Origin: Polytrichum commune
Taxonomy: Eukaryota; Streptophyta; Polytrichopsida; Polytrichales; Polytrichaceae
Assembly: GCA_950295325.1 (NCBI GenBank)
Contig: OX485804.1
Span: 31,806,001 to 31,870,000, forward strand
Direction of reading: 5' to 3'
Length of the DNA: 64,000 nt
Numbering within the stretch: the stretch's first letter is position 1; every line of letters begins with the position of its first letter. A model generated the notes under the pieces. It was not told the origin of the DNA. It did not search any database and was given only the letters and a program-made list of their open reading frames with translations. Below are positions 38,101 through 49,901 of the stretch, piece after piece. The translations under genes were made by a program, and so were the position numbers.

Positions 38101-40613
38101 AGTACCAAATTTGACATGCGTAGTGACCCTGGAGTGGTTCGCAATTATGGTCGGTTGCTACTTGAAATGGTTGCAGCGGTGCCAGATGGGATTGTATGTT
38201 TCTTTGTCAGTTATTCCTACATGGATGGCATTGTAAACAGCTGGAATGAGATGGGCATCCTACAGGTCTTACCCCTTTCCTTCACTTCCTCTGAGGTTAC
38301 GAATGTCTGCAAATGTATGAAAAGGGTTTACTAGTAAGCAATCTGTACTTTTTGTTTTTGACAAAATTGACTACTTATGTTCTATATTGTGTTCATTCTG
38401 TAGCACTGTCATGACAAGATCAAGAGTAGGCATTTGTCAGACCCCCTTCTCCATAGGGGTCAACATGTAATTGCACATTTCTATTGATAATTTGGCACTT
38501 TTTATGTATTCATGGGCTTCCATGCTCTTTTACAGGAGGTTATGCAACATAAGTTGGTCTTTATTGAGACACAAGATGTTGTGGAGACCACTCTTGCACT
38601 TGACAACTATCGACGAGCATGTGATTGTGGTCGTGGTGCAGTCTTCTTCTCTGTTGCTAGGTGAATTTCCACACATCACTGTTATATAAAATTGGATGTG
38701 ATATTCTGCCACAATTATTTACATTCTTGAATGTGTTAAGGTGCTTCTTACTCTTGCTTTTAAAATTTTCCATCAACAAGTGTACACCATGCATTCTTAA
38801 CAGTGGTGGTTTATCTAAGAGGCTTACATCTTTGCATGGTTGGCATTTGTGAGGACATACGAGAGAGATATTAGACTTTTGAGGAGAATGTGAGCCTTTT
38901 AGACCATTCCATTAAGATGAAAGGATCTAGTATTCACATCATGGAAACTTAGCTGGCCAAGGCTCAAACTCCTGGGCTTATTAGCTATGGTTTCTTCTCA
39001 TACCTTGGTGGCTTCTACTCACTTAGCTATGTGCCTGAATGATGGGTATGGCAGGGGTAAAGTTGCAGAAGGAATTGATTTTGATCGGCATTATGGGCGC
39101 CTTGTGATTATGTATGGTGTACCATTCCAGTACACCCTCAGCAGGTGCTCAATCTCAATTCTTGTTCCCTGTCCCCATACTCTATGTTCAGGAAAGCTAC
39201 CATTTAAGTTAGGTGAATGTGTGTATAATATCAAAGAAGTGCATTGGTGTTCACTAACACACATTCTTAAAATTCTCTTGTTGAAATAAACCTTCAGTTG
39301 CTTAAATCCGCAACTATAGATATGAACTGCAGAGCCAATATTAGTTCATGCAGCAGTTGAAGAGGCAAGGGTTTATTTGCATATCTGCGTCAGTTTATTT
39401 GACGTGGCAGATGGTATGGACAATACTATCTTGACATTTGTGAAAGTCGCATTCCTAATATCAGGCTATGAAACAGAATACTACGAGCACGTCTGGAGTA
39501 TTTGCGAGACACCTTTCAGATCAAAGAGAATGATTTTCTGACATTTGATGCTGTGGTATGTTCCTAGTTACTATTTTGTTCAATCAGGATGTCTCATGCT
39601 TCTTAGGGATCTAAGAAAAGATCTTAGGGATCTTTTCTTGTTACATTTAGCTCATTTGCATGTGGGAAGGATGGTGCATGGATTAGTCATTGATACAATT
39701 AATTGAATGGCTTCATTATACACAACTATTTGAATGGCTTAATTGTACTCGATTGTTTGAGTGGCTTCATTGTCTGCTCTATTGGTTGTGGATGAACTAA
39801 TAGAAATGAAATCTTCGTACAAGTTTTCTTTGTGTGCCCATGTTGGGCAATTTGAATGCACTCCGAGCATCAAGGTTTTGAGCTTTTTGTTGATTCTTAT
39901 AGAAAGATTTGTATTGACATTTATGTATCTAAAACTGATGGTGCTTTGATGTGGTCAGAGGCAAGCTGCACAGTGTGTTGGTCGTGTCATTCGCTCAAAA
40001 GCAGACTATGGGATGATGATATTTGCGGACAAGAGGTACACAAGGAACTCTCTAAACTCTGAACAGACTGTAATTCATTGTGACTTAATTTGGAAGTTAT
40101 ATTCATTGAAGTTGCTTTTGAACAGTAGATTTCTTTATGTTTATTTAAAAATTGTCTTAACTTCAAGAATGTACAGAATCAAATTGATATGCATTACTAT
40201 TTATGTACATGGAGAAAATGATGCAGAAGGGCGTACTAATGTTTGTTCGACAGATATAATCGGCATGACAAGCGGTCCAAGCTACCAGGCTGGATTTTGT
40301 CACATTTGCGAGATGCTCACCTTAATCTAAGCACCGATATGTCTGTTCATATTGCTCGAGAGGTATGGCACTTCTTTGGCTTGTCCCAGAAATTCAAGCA
40401 AAGCTTATTGTATTTTTCATGAGATTTGGAAGGGGTCCCTGTGGATCATAGAATGATGCTGGCAGTCTGGTTCAAAATTCATTCTTTGACATTAGTTGTT
40501 ATGGAATATATTAACAGTTCTTGAGGCGTATGGCTCAGCCATTTGATAAGTGGGGCCAAGGGACCAACAGTACACTTCTCTCACAGGCGGATTTAGAAAA
40601 AAGGGAATCCTGA
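32140..40613 (+). CDS. UVH6: DNA helicase XPD/UVH6 (ERCC2/Rad3), TFIIH subunit
   Basis: Exons: 32140-32496, 33942-34229, 34433-34599, 34749-34831, 35544-35731, 35953-36168, 36998-37191, 38085-38265, 38536-38660, 39055-39144, 39477-39555, 39959-40035, 40254-40362, 40518-40613. They splice to 749 residues without a stop (family about 760). It is a 5'-3' helicase of TFIIH, used in nucleotide-excision repair and as a structural part in RNA polymerase II initiation. Walker A is EMPTGTGKT (41-49) and Walker B VFDEAHN (DEAH 233-236). The four iron-sulfur cysteines fall at 115, 133, 154 and 189, each one less than human Cys116/134/155/190. Helicase motifs near the end include [18 protein letters not shown] and [14 protein letters not shown]. 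Start 32140 gives MRFKIEGL, the family start; an in-frame ATG at 32119 adds seven residues. The end, after DLEKRES, is a little shorter than in Arabidopsis. Intron 5 appears to use a GC donor. Introns 1 and 7 contain duplicated splice sites. Confidence 0.96.
32471..32945 (+). repeat. Exon 1 end and 5' splice site of XPD, three tandem copies
   Basis: The true exon end reads GGAAGAATCTGTGCATC..CCCCAG|GTATGTATG at 32471. The same block recurs inside intron 1 at 32678 (CCCCAG|GTATGTATG intact) and at 32872 (CCCCATGTATGTATG, junction changed). Spacing is 207 and 194 bases. Each block is followed by related text (GTGAATTACGACC, CACATG.GCCCCCAC, AATTCTGTCAGA.GCTTGGGAGATGCT). Exon-derived coding letters are thus duplicated into the intron along with their donor site. 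Confidence 0.85.
32930..33941 (+). repeat. 513-bp tandem duplication forming most of XPD intron 1
   Basis: Two same-strand copies run from the GAATTCTGGAAA..GGTGAATYATGACATGG region to GATCTGGTTTCTTG (33412 and 33925). Copy 2 ends at the true acceptor TTTCTTGCAG|GTTAGTGG. Copy 1 has GAATGC in place of the acceptor AG. Both copies hold GGAGTGTGTCTTAATTTGG, TTTAGGGTTTA and ACACCTGTTTGCATTCTGTAC. Confidence 0.85.
33119..33142 (+). repeat. Short interstitial telomere-like repeat
   Basis: GGTTTAGGGTTTAGGGTTTAGG, just over three units of the plant telomere heptamer TTTAGGG, inside XPD intron 1. A shorter version is at about 33645 in the sister copy of the duplication. Probably incidental; similar words occur in plant promoters and introns. 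Confidence 0.7.
37535..38084 (+). repeat. 271-bp tandem duplication of the 3' half of XPD intron 7
   Basis: Copy 1 (to about 37814) and copy 2 (to the acceptor at 38084) share TAGGGTT..ATTTTTGATTGTG, TTTTTGCACT.GTA.AACCAAGTAGG, CTTTGCAACCTTT, TTTGGTCTGGATT and CTCTATTGTGCA. Both carry a perfect TACTAAC branch-point word (37785 and 38056) followed by CAGTGATT and, about 23 bases later, an AG. In copy 2 that AG is the real acceptor (GAACAG|TGACC). In copy 1 it is a decoy (AACTAG). Confidence 0.85.
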
Positions 40614-43355
40614 CTTGGCAAGACCTTGTACAATCAGTTTCTTGTAATCACCACATCCTCTCTGCACATGAATGGGTACGTCCTATTCATTGTCATTCAT
40701 TGCATATGTTGGAATGTTTTCCCAATTGAATGCTTTCCCAGATGTTGATTATGGATGTCTTCCATCTCAAAGACTTTATGCTGTGTACCAAACTGAGTGC
40801 TTGGGGTCTGTAGTACACTCTTGTGTTTGGTATTTGTGGGAGCCAAATCTTCAGGTTTTGGCCTTGTATGACAGTGGTGATATGCCGGCAACTAATTCTT
40901 TTTGCTTGTTTTGTCTTTGTAGGCAAGAAGGGCTAGACTCCCATTGATGGAGGGTATCCACAGGACCATTGTCTTGTGCATTTGTGCGAGCTCATGTGGT
41001 GCTGCCTCAATTGGAATCTCAATGACTCTCACATGATTTTTTTCTCCAGATATGTCAAAATCATCATGTCAGCCATCTTGAAGCTTTCAATGAAGGGATT
41101 ATTTTGTGTACATGTCACAATAAGGTTTTGATGGCATATACGTTGGCATGTTCAATTGTTAGCCTCCTCGAAGCACAATGGTAGTTTGGCAATTTATAGT
41201 GTTTATAGTGTGGAAAGGTCATAGATTGTACACTGTTGTTCTTATATGCTATGCTGTGCAAATGGAAGTGGCCAAAATCCAGAGTAATCAAGGTGGATAT
41301 TGCCATATGGCATAAGCATATCATGGAGGTCTGAACCTTTCAAGAATTGATAAAGGTGATATCAACTCTATGTTGGATGATGGAGGTTGAAAGTTGAAGA
41401 ACTGGAGAGAACTTGGGTCATAGATCTCTCTTTCTCTTCAAGAAATGTCTTGGACCTTGAGGCTAAGCACAAGAAGTTTCTTGGGTTTTCCAGGTTTGGC
41501 AAAGCTTGCTTGGGCTGAACCTGCTTTTCAATCCAAATTAGAGAACATTAATTTACTCAAAAGGAACTTCTACTGTCATTTCTGATTTGTGCACAATTCT
41601 GTTATGGAGGAAAAGGTCTACTAGGATTAATGTCTTTTTGGGGCAAAAGGAGTATAGGGTGATGAGTTCAGTGAATAGTAAGAAGCTTAGATTGACATGT
41701 CAGGTATGATTATGGCGAACTAAAGCTTCACCTTCATTCTTTCACAATCATAAGCTTTGACCAACCTTGTGTTATAATGAAGTTACAGAGAGCTGACCTT
41801 TATGTTTCTAGAACCACTCTGATTGTCACAAACACAGATATTCTGTAAAGAAACATTTGCACTTCAAAATGCTTGTATACTTTAGCATGTTTACATTGAA
41901 TAAAAGTGGTTGTGTTTGTTTAGGCTGTTGTGTACAAATTGGTGTCCTCAAATACTCAATCGAAACTGCCTCCTTACCCATGGACCTGATAATGGCCTCA
42001 TAAAAGGCAAGGCTCTGTGCTCCGCCCCACTTGCAAGCCTTGTGTTTGAGTATGCCTTGTTGCCCGTTGAGCAAGGTGTTTGAGACTTATGTGGGCACTT
42101 TTTTTCTATAGGATACCTATATTTGAGTGGTATATCACAAGGCTTGTAGAGAAGGAAAGACGTCGAAAAGACATCTGAGATGATGAGATTGGACTATATG
42201 CTCAAAATATAGACACCATTTTAAGTCCAATAGTGAACATATTGGGTGGGTCTAAATGATCACTTCAAGAGAAAGAGATTGTTCTTTCTGACTTCTTTTG
42301 ACTCGTTTCCGAATTCTAATTTTAATATGACAGTCTGCGTGATTCACAATTGCTAACTAAATGAGACTATTCTTGACCCGATTCAGCAGTGCAGATTTTA
42401 TGTGGAGTTGGAAGTGCCTAGAATAGAGTTGTATACCTTATATGAGAGAAGGCCTCTCCCAGGGGTTTTGAGCACACATATCTGTCCTGGGGGAGTGACT
42501 GTTGCAAAATCTGAATTTGAAAGTCATTTGGAATCTGCAATGATGGAAAAACTACATATAATATCATATACCGAATTTAAATCAAAGTGGTATGATACAT
42601 ATTTTTCATGACTCTCAAAGCTTGATGCCTTAATACACAATCAGATAACAAAGTTATTCTTCTGAGCCCTCACAGGTCACACAAATCAGGCACATATCCC
42701 GATGGGTAAACCTGAGCCTAGAATGCTTCTATTACAACAATCTGTTACCCCAACATTTCCTGCATCTTTGTGGGTTAGCCTAAAACGGCCATAGTTGATA
42801 CCATGCATGTTACATAACCAGAAACCAAGAGCTTTTACTATGTAGGAAGATCTTACGGTCTTACCACTTGCTCTTCAAGGCCATTGGATGGAGTTCTAAT
42901 CAATAAAAGTAGTGTATTCAAAATCTACATAACTTAATTCAACAACTGCAGTGAGGGTTGTATCTTAAAAAACACCAGCCTAGCCCAGGGTCTGCAAACA
43001 GCCAGGTGTTACATGTGACATGTATCAGGTGAAAAAAACTCTCAAATTCAATGCTGAACATGGATAACTTATGAATGTTTCAAGCTCGATCCAGAAACAA
43101 CTAGAGTGAATTTCTGTAAACGACATAAGCCCAACTTACTCAAGTTGAATAATATATGCATATTCAAAGATTTTTGTGTCTAGGGACTAGTGGTAAAACC
43201 ACAACATTTCCGTAACAATTTGTTTAAACACTCAAATTCTAAACACACACCAACGTTCACACACACACACAGCTATCCCAACCAGTTACCACACACATCA
43301 CTGCCCATAAAAGTTATGACTATGTACAATTCACAAATCTGGTGTGCACACTGAC
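40614..43355. other. XPD 3' flank and intergenic region
   Basis: Follows the XPD stop codon. It should contain the XPD 3' untranslated region. No further gene is supported. Frames at 41.8-42.1 kb (minus) and 42.4-42.6 kb (plus) are short and not recognisable. Confidence 0.5.
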
Positions 43356-43359
43356 TTAC

Positions 43360-43528
43360 AAATTAAACCCTAGATTCTTGGAGCCCATGCATATTATCAT
43401 ATATACGGGCACTGTGCAGTGTGCATCATAAAAATCTGGCCCAAAATTTAAACCCTAGAGTCTTGGAGCCCATGCATATTATCATGTATACGGGCACTGT
43501 GCAGTGTGCATCATAAAAATCTGGCCCA
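43360..43528. repeat. Near-identical tandem duplication, 85-bp unit
   Basis: Two adjacent units, 43360-43443 and 43445-43528, differ by only a few bases. Both contain AACCCTAGA.TCTTGGAGCC, CATGCATATTATCAT.TATAC and GGGCACTGTGCAGTGTGCAT. Low divergence implies a recent event. Confidence 0.92.
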
Positions 43529-43753
43529 ATTAAGTTGATCGAGTAGCACAGGGTCATGTGATACTGGTGCAGATTGTTATTATCAGGTACGGGAATTAAG
43601 CACGGGTTTGAGGGCGTTGCCAGCCAATGTATGCTTGATGTGCACAAGTAATTGAGAAAGACCGTGTGGTTTTCATGTGGACACCGTGTTGCCACCATCA
43701 TGAATAATTTCTTTTTCCTGCCACGATGAGTCAGTCACTGAGTCTGTCATGGC

Positions 43754-43897
43754 AGGACGTTGCAGTGGTCTTGATCGCACAGAGTCACCAACGTTTTCAA
43801 AGACATCTCTTCCTACAGCTCATTTAGGACGTTGCAGTGGTCTTGATCGCACAGAGTCACCAACGTTTTCAAAGCCATCTCTTCCTACAGCTCATTT
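43754..43897. repeat. Near-identical tandem duplication, 72-bp unit
   Basis: Units 43754-43825 and 43826-43897 are the same except for one visible substitution (AAAGACATC against AAAGCCATC). Both begin AGGACGTTGCAGTGGTCTTG and end TTCCTACAGCTCATTT. Confidence 0.95.
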
Positions 43898-43962
43898 CTG
43901 CTCAGCCTACAGGCTATAGATTTGCATGCAATGCTACTGGCTTCCCGCTCACTCACCCACTA

Positions 43963-44085
43963 GACTGGTTTAAATTGGCTCTAGTTTCACTCTGGTTTAG
44001 GTCTGGTTGATTATAGACTGGTTAAAATTGGCTCTAGTTTCATTCTGGTTTCACTCTGGTTTAGGTTTGGTTGATTAGCTGGAGG
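43963..44085. repeat. Tandem repeat, about 58-66 bp unit
   Basis: AGACTGGTTTAAATTGGCTC...TTTAGGTCTGGTTGATTA is followed by AGACTGGTTAAAATTGGCTC...TTTAGGTTTGGTTGATTA. The second unit also carries an extra internal TTTCACTCTGG word, so length varies by a nested duplication. Confidence 0.9.
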
Positions 44086-44349
44086 TTGAAATGATAGTGT
44101 CAAATCGACTTCTCAGTGGCCCCAAGTTTTTAATGCAGCGGTTAAACCTGGGTGTGCAGATGTAATTACAGGTCCAGTAAGGTTGCCGATGGGATGTTGA
44201 GAAACAAATCTCTTGAGATCTCTTACCTTACCTTCTTCACCAGTGCAAATCTTTTTGAATCTCCTCAGCCAGAGTGAAGGTGAAGGTCATGAAGTACCAT
44301 CTCCACTGGGGTAGCTGCAACTGATCTCCCTTTTAATTAAAACAATTTT

Positions 44350-45080
44350 TTTTAGAATACTCCTAATGCTTCTAATGAATTGATGATGATGTGTTATTTC
44401 ACAAAGAGGTGTCACATGTTTGGAAAGAGGATATTGAGAGGAACCCATTGATACCATTTATATCTAGCTGAGAAAAGGTTTACATTTTCAAGTGCCGAGT
44501 GCTCTTAGAACCAAATAGTTAGTAGGAGCAATTGTTTTACAACAACAATCATTATCCAATTTTTCTAAAACAGTGTGTTCAATTAGTCCTGCTTAGATTT
44601 TTTGATACTCTTCTTAGGTTGGTTTGGTTCCACCATGTGCATCCAAGAGAAACCCCCCTCTCTTTATCGGGTCCCCAACAACCTTGTTTGACATCTATTG
44701 ATAATGAAATAAAGCGTTTCCATAACATTACTCAACACTTAGTGCTCATTCAGTGATCCCTCTGAATATAACAATTGGATGCTCGGAAAGTTGTGTAGGG
44801 AGACTCAAATTTTAATTGAGCTCCCAACATCCGATTGTTATATTCTTAGGACCCACATCGTTGAGTTATGTCATGTCATTTGTCTAAAAAGAAAAAAACA
44901 CAAAACTCGGGTCACCATTCATACCCCTAGGTATTCATACCCTCTAGGTATTCATTTTCATACTTATGAAGAGTTTCTAAAATCTGTTAGAACTTATAGA
45001 GTGGACTAAAAATGCGTTTAATACAAAAACACCTCCAAAGTAATGCTTATGCTTAAAATCTTTTGAGCAGTTACTCCCAA
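44350..45080. repeat. Dispersed repeat B copy 1, split by an insertion
   Basis: Shares TTCTAATGAATTG/TTCTAATGGGTTGG, TTGGAAAGAGGA, GAGAAAAGGTTTACATTTTCAAGTG, CAATTTTTCTAAAA and GGGTCACCATTCATACC..CTAGGT with the copy at 46735-47060. In this copy about 320 bases (roughly 44573-44905) separate CAATTTTTCTAAAAC from CTCGGGTCACC, where the other copy is continuous. The extra segment contains a strong hairpin at 44764-44846. Confidence 0.6.
44764..44846. repeat. Hairpin within the inserted segment
   Basis: GAATATAACAATTGGATG at the left pairs with CATCCGATTGTTATATTC at the right (one mismatch), and an inner AAATTTTAATTGAG adds partial pairing. It could be a foldback element core or a small-RNA precursor; undecided. 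Confidence 0.55.
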
Positions 45081-46734
45081 GATGCATCTGAAGGCTCTTA
45101 AGATTCTGAGTCCCATTGTGAGTGCTACAGATATCTGCCATGCAAGAAATTTGCTTTGCAAGCATACTTGATGTGCAGATAGCGTGAGGCCTAACAACCA
45201 GGCATCTCAAATCAGTTCATGATACGGTCACCATGCAAAGTTGGCCAGCCTATAACAACCATACAAAGGAAAGGTTTCCTGTCCAAACTGTCATTGTGCC
45301 TTGAGACATTGAATTAGGTTGAGGACTACTAACATGCACGAAAGTTTGCAGTGAAGCTAAAGGGATATACAGGATAGGAGGAGGCTTAGCACTTTGGATC
45401 ATGACTTACGTGTCACGAGACGTGAAGGATCATCTAATCTAACTGATCCACCTATGGGATAGGTACACGTGGCACTTAGAAGTTGCTTTGCCGTGTTATA
45501 AGTTAGAGTGGTTTTCATGACTTGTCAAGTGGAAACCGAGTCTCATATGGCACCTTTTCAGTTGCTACCCAAGGACCAATGTAGAACGCAAGACAATTAA
45601 TGTGGGTTGATGATAAACAATGTGGCCACGTCCCAGGCAGCATTCGATGAGGGCACCGTCTTCAAAACTTGGTCAAGAACTACTAAATTGTTCCTAAGAA
45701 GCATTCTTTTGGAGTTACTTTTGCATTATAAGCATTTTTAAGACTATAAAACTTTCAAAATTTCAATCCTGTCCTACAGAAGTAAGGTCCAACACCTAGA
45801 AGATCTAGATGATGATCCATGTTCTAGAAAAAAATAACTTTGAGATGATTGATTCTAAAATCGACTTTTGAAAATAGTAACCTTTTCTAATTCAAACACG
45901 AATTGTATCAATCGATTCCTCGCAATGCCCTCTTTCCAACATGTTTCTCCTCTTTGTGGAGCTAGAAATCATCAATCCATTAATCATATAATTGGAAGCG
46001 ATCTAGAAATAACTAATCTAAAGAGTTCATGCCACCCCAAGTTGTTCAGTAGAACCAAGTATCATATGATACCTACTCGACTAGTATGCTACCCACCGAA
46101 TGCATATCGTAAGACAATTAATATGGATTGATGATAAATAGTGTGGGCCACACACACTCAGACGTGTAGAGTACACAATACCAAAGGGAGATTATATTTC
46201 CCATGTGGGAAGGTTTGAAATGTCAAGCGGGTAATTAAACACCACACTTACTGCAACTACTTCGTGGAGGAATCTGCACGCAGTGGGAAAGTAGCTAGTG
46301 GAGAGATGATCATCGAGGGTTTGTACTCCTTCCCTTTCGGTCGAGCTGTCTCGATAAGAAGGCGACTGTACTCCCACCGGCTACCACCACCAATCTTGTC
46401 GAAATGAAACGTGAAATGGGACTCCTCTGCACCTTTAGCCTTTGCTTTGCTTGGCTGGCCTGGCTGATTATTGAAGGTGGAGCTTTCGGAGCCTGGAGGT
46501 CGGTCAGGCGCTGCAAATGCAAGCGCTCGCATGCAGCCCAAAGGGGCGCGGTCACTCTCGACGGCCAGAGATTTTTTATGTATTCATACGAATGCAATAA
46601 TGATGCGAGTCGTGCAAGGGCCTTGAAGGAAATGTGTATCCTGATCAATCTCATGCAGATTCAATTGGTATGGGAAGGTGTTACCCCGGGGTGTCAATTT
46701 ACGGGCCATTCAGAACAGAACAGTTGTTTTCTAA

Positions 46735-47060
46735 ATAACTTCTAATATTTCTAATGGGTTGGTGATTTGGTCTTTCACATATGAGAGAGATATGCTTGGA
46801 AAGAGGACACTAGGAGATTTCCAGTGACTTGATATGTGTATGGTTTAGAGAAGGTTTGCACTTTCAAGTGTCATTTTAAAAAGCGACCAGAAACAATTTT
46901 TCTAAAATAGGGGTCACCATCTAGACCCTCTAGGTGTTGAATTTCATCTCTAAACAAACTTGTGTATTTTGTAGAATTTTAGTTTTTAGAATGCTCATAT
47001 TCCAACAGTAATTCCCAACTAACGTTCCTTGGAAATGGTTTAATAATTCCAAATCAAGTT
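46735..47060. repeat. Dispersed repeat B copy 2
   Basis: Second copy of the repeat at 44350-45080. It is continuous across the site where copy 1 has an extra segment (CAATTTTTCTAAAATAGGGGTCACCA here), which supports reading the difference as an insertion in copy 1. Confidence 0.55.
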
Positions 47061-47099
47061 CTAAAGACAGTGACCCCTATGAATGCTACAGATGAGTGC

Positions 47100-47890
47100 C
47101 ACTGCAAAGTGTTTCCTGGTAAACCATCTTTTTTGGGTCCCGAAATTGTAACTTACATGTGGGATTTGAGTGGTTGTTGACAAGCAAAATTGATGCCAGA
47201 GACTTTTGTTTATAATTTACAGACATGCTGATGCAAGTCCCGCCCAAGGCTCATTGGATTTTGATGCCAAATTACACTGTCCACTTGGAAATTGAGTGGG
47301 TTTCCAGGTAAGACTGCCATGTGGCGAAAGTTAAGTATGTAGCACTATATGGGGATTACATGGTCTTAACACTGGTTCCCAAAAGGCCAGCTGGAGATTT
47401 TAGTCCATTCTTAGGGACACAATGATGTATCTCCTGCGAGGCCACTAAGAAAGCATATATCCATGAAGATCTCATTCCAGGTCTTCCCAGGAAAAAAAGA
47501 AGAAAACGAGCCAGGGCTCCCAATGGATGTTATAGAAAGACTTGGTAAGATTGGTACTGGAGGTGTTTCCCGGTGATACATTTCTTGTAATGCCGAACTG
47601 TAATTTCCATGTGGGATTTGAATAGGTTCCAAGCCATGTAAGACTGCCACGTGGTGAAGTTCAGCATGAAGCACTGCATGGGGGATGACATGGTCTTAAC
47701 GCTGCTTCCCCAAAGGCCAGCTAGAGATTTCAATCCATTCTCAGGGACACAATGATGTAAATCCTGCAAGGCCACACTTGAAGGATATGCCCATGAAGTG
47801 CTCAAGCCAGGGCTTCCCACAAGGAAGAAGAAAAGAAACAAGGGCTCAAGGGTTGTTGCTAACAACATTGGTAAGATTGTGCTGAAAGGC
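47100..47890. repeat. Repeat family C array, left part
   Basis: Imperfect units of about 220-310 bases share GGTGTTTCC.GGT, TAATTTCCATGTGGGATTTG, AAGACTGCCACGTGG, ATGGTCTTAAC, AAAGGCCAGCT, CCATTCTTAGGGACACAATG, CTGC.AGGCCAC and AAGAAG.AAA. Related units occur at 51400-51490 and 53105-53810. No protein is encoded. The array appears to be split by the LINE at 47.9-51.39 kb. Confidence 0.65.
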
Positions 47891-48265
47891 AAACAACCTC
47901 CTTCAAGAAGTGCAAGATTTATTCCGAGAAAGAACGATGGACACTTTCAAAGTTACACACAAACATCATCCAAAATTTATCTCCTACAATAAGCACACAC
48001 ACATGGGACAACCGATGCACACACCTCGACAAAGTTTGGACAGAGTTACATAAAGTTATATATGAAAAATGTGCCCAACCTCCTTTTCACTGTCCTATCA
48101 CACCAAGCCACCATACATGGTGGCTTCCTTCCACAAAGCACCCAACAACAATGGAAAAAAAAAACACCTTACAACACATCATACAATCTGCAACATGATC
48201 CATAGATTCCACAAAAATAACTACCCCATCATCACATCCACCCTTCAACAAAACCTAGACCTCTT

Positions 48266-48352
48266 CCCCCCCCCCCCCCCACCCCCCCCCCCACCCCCCC
48301 CCCCACCCCCCCCCCCCACCCCCCCCCCCACCCCCACCCCCACCCCCACCCC
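48266..48352. repeat. C-rich variable tract with regularly spaced A
   Basis: Runs of C (10, 11 or 5 long) separated by single A bases, ending in four CCCCCA-type units. It reads as poly-proline in frame, but that follows from base composition. Probably length-unstable. Confidence 0.85.
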
Positions 48353-49310
48353 TATCAACCAAACATGGATAAAACAAATAAGTAATCTCATAAGCAAAGC
48401 CAATGGTAATGCTAGAAAAATCATAAGCGACCACGACCTCAAAAATTACAAAATCTTTATTAAAAAATACAACTGCACACTAATATAATACTCAAAAAGA
48501 ATACATAAAACTATATTCTCCACCATCCCCTTAGAACCTCTACACACCATACAAGAAGCCAATGGACACTTTCTAACAACATCTTCCCAAATCAATGAAG
48601 AGATCTACCACTATGAGTCGAAATGCTTCTCCCTAGTCAGATTTGACTGCTTTCACTCCTACCACTTACAATCACGTTTGTGCAATATTAAGTAATTTCT
48701 ATGTCATGATTTTGATGAACTATACCTTGAAAAGCGTGGAGACCCTTGTAGCCCTCTTGTCTCCATGTTCAATATAGAATTTTTTTTACCAAAGCCTACA
48801 TGACATACCTTCCTCCAAAGCCTCCAACCCTATTTTCATCACGAGCCTTCACTTGGATCATAAAAACACTATTTTCAAACTCTTCACATTCTTTTTACAA
48901 ACACCAAACAATCCCTACCTAGTGGAAACATAGCGAATGGTTTTATTACACCCAAAAAAACCTCCATTCTCCTTCCATCATTATGCCAGTCTCCCTTGCA
49001 AACACAATCTACAAACTTTCTACCAACACACTCATAAAAGCTATGACCACATACAATGAGACCTTCCAAATCCTTAACCCACTCCAAAAGGGTTTAGAGT
49101 AGAATGCAACACCGCGTGATAACTACAAACGTGACTACAAACTATCATCTCCGCTCTAGAAGATGCTAGACACTCCCATAAAGACATATACCTACTCTAC
49201 CTAGACTTCAAAAATGCTTTTGGATCCATCAATCACCCTGGACTCTTTGCCATCATGGAGGTTCTTGGCTAACTCATAGAGGCCATCCTCCTAATTGCAG
49301 ATATCTACAC

Positions 49311-49901
49311 CCCGGGTACGCAACTCCCGTATTATATGGTCCTGATTATAATCACTTATAATGCGTTTTAGTCCAATATTGAGTGATACAATTTGTTTTA
49401 ATGTAGGAAACCCTTGTAGCCCTTCTAACAAGGAATCCAAAAATGTAATTATATATAGGAAATGAATATATTTTGAAGCATATAATTGCATTAAAAACCT
49501 AATTATATGATTTTTTTTTAATACAGGTACCATAGGTCAAACTACCCAACTTTTTGGACTTTTTAATAAAATTTTAACATTGTGAATGAATTATAATTTT
49601 AATGGGAGGCAACTATTCGTGGCTTATAATTTTAATGGGAGGCTTAATAAATATGCAACCCAACTTTTTTTTCATCTCATTTATTTAATTTGGTCTTTAC
49701 CCAACTTTTTTTTCATCTCATTTTATTTAATTTGGTCTTTACCCAACTTTTTTTTCATCTAATTTTATTTAATTTGGTCTTCACCCAACTTTTTGATCAT
49801 TTTAATTTGATATAATTTGATATAATTTTTACAAAAGCCGTCCTCTAAGCCGTTTTAAGTACGATGCCCCCTGCGTATAATATGGGAGTTGCGTACCCGG
49901 G
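49311..49901. mobile_element. hAT-like non-autonomous DNA transposon (591 bp) inside the LINE
   Basis: Termini are inverted repeats: CCCGGGTACGCAACTCCCGT at the left and, reverse complemented, CCCGGGTACGCAACTCCCAT at the right. They continue TATTATA on both sides (25 of the first 26 bases match). The element is flanked by a perfect 8-bp target duplication, ATCTACAC (49303-49310 and 49902-49909), and removing it with one copy rejoins the LINE. Eight-base duplications suggest the hAT superfamily, although the ends are not the usual CAGG type. It has no coding capacity. Confidence 0.9.
49658..49790. repeat. 42-bp tandem repeat inside the transposon
   Basis: ACCCAACTTTTTTTTCATCT starts at 49658, 49699 and 49741 and again, partially, at 49783, with the unit completed by ATTTAATTTGGTCTTTAC. 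This gives about three and a half units of 41-42 bases. Confidence 0.9.

Noticed and set aside
41826-42074. 82-codon minus-strand frame with a protein-like feel
   Set aside because: No family recognised, no start or splice context, single short frame. Left as intergenic.
48069-48488. 139-codon frame with a long poly-proline run
   Set aside because: The proline run comes only from the C-tract, and the flanks match LINE linker sequence. It is not a separate gene.
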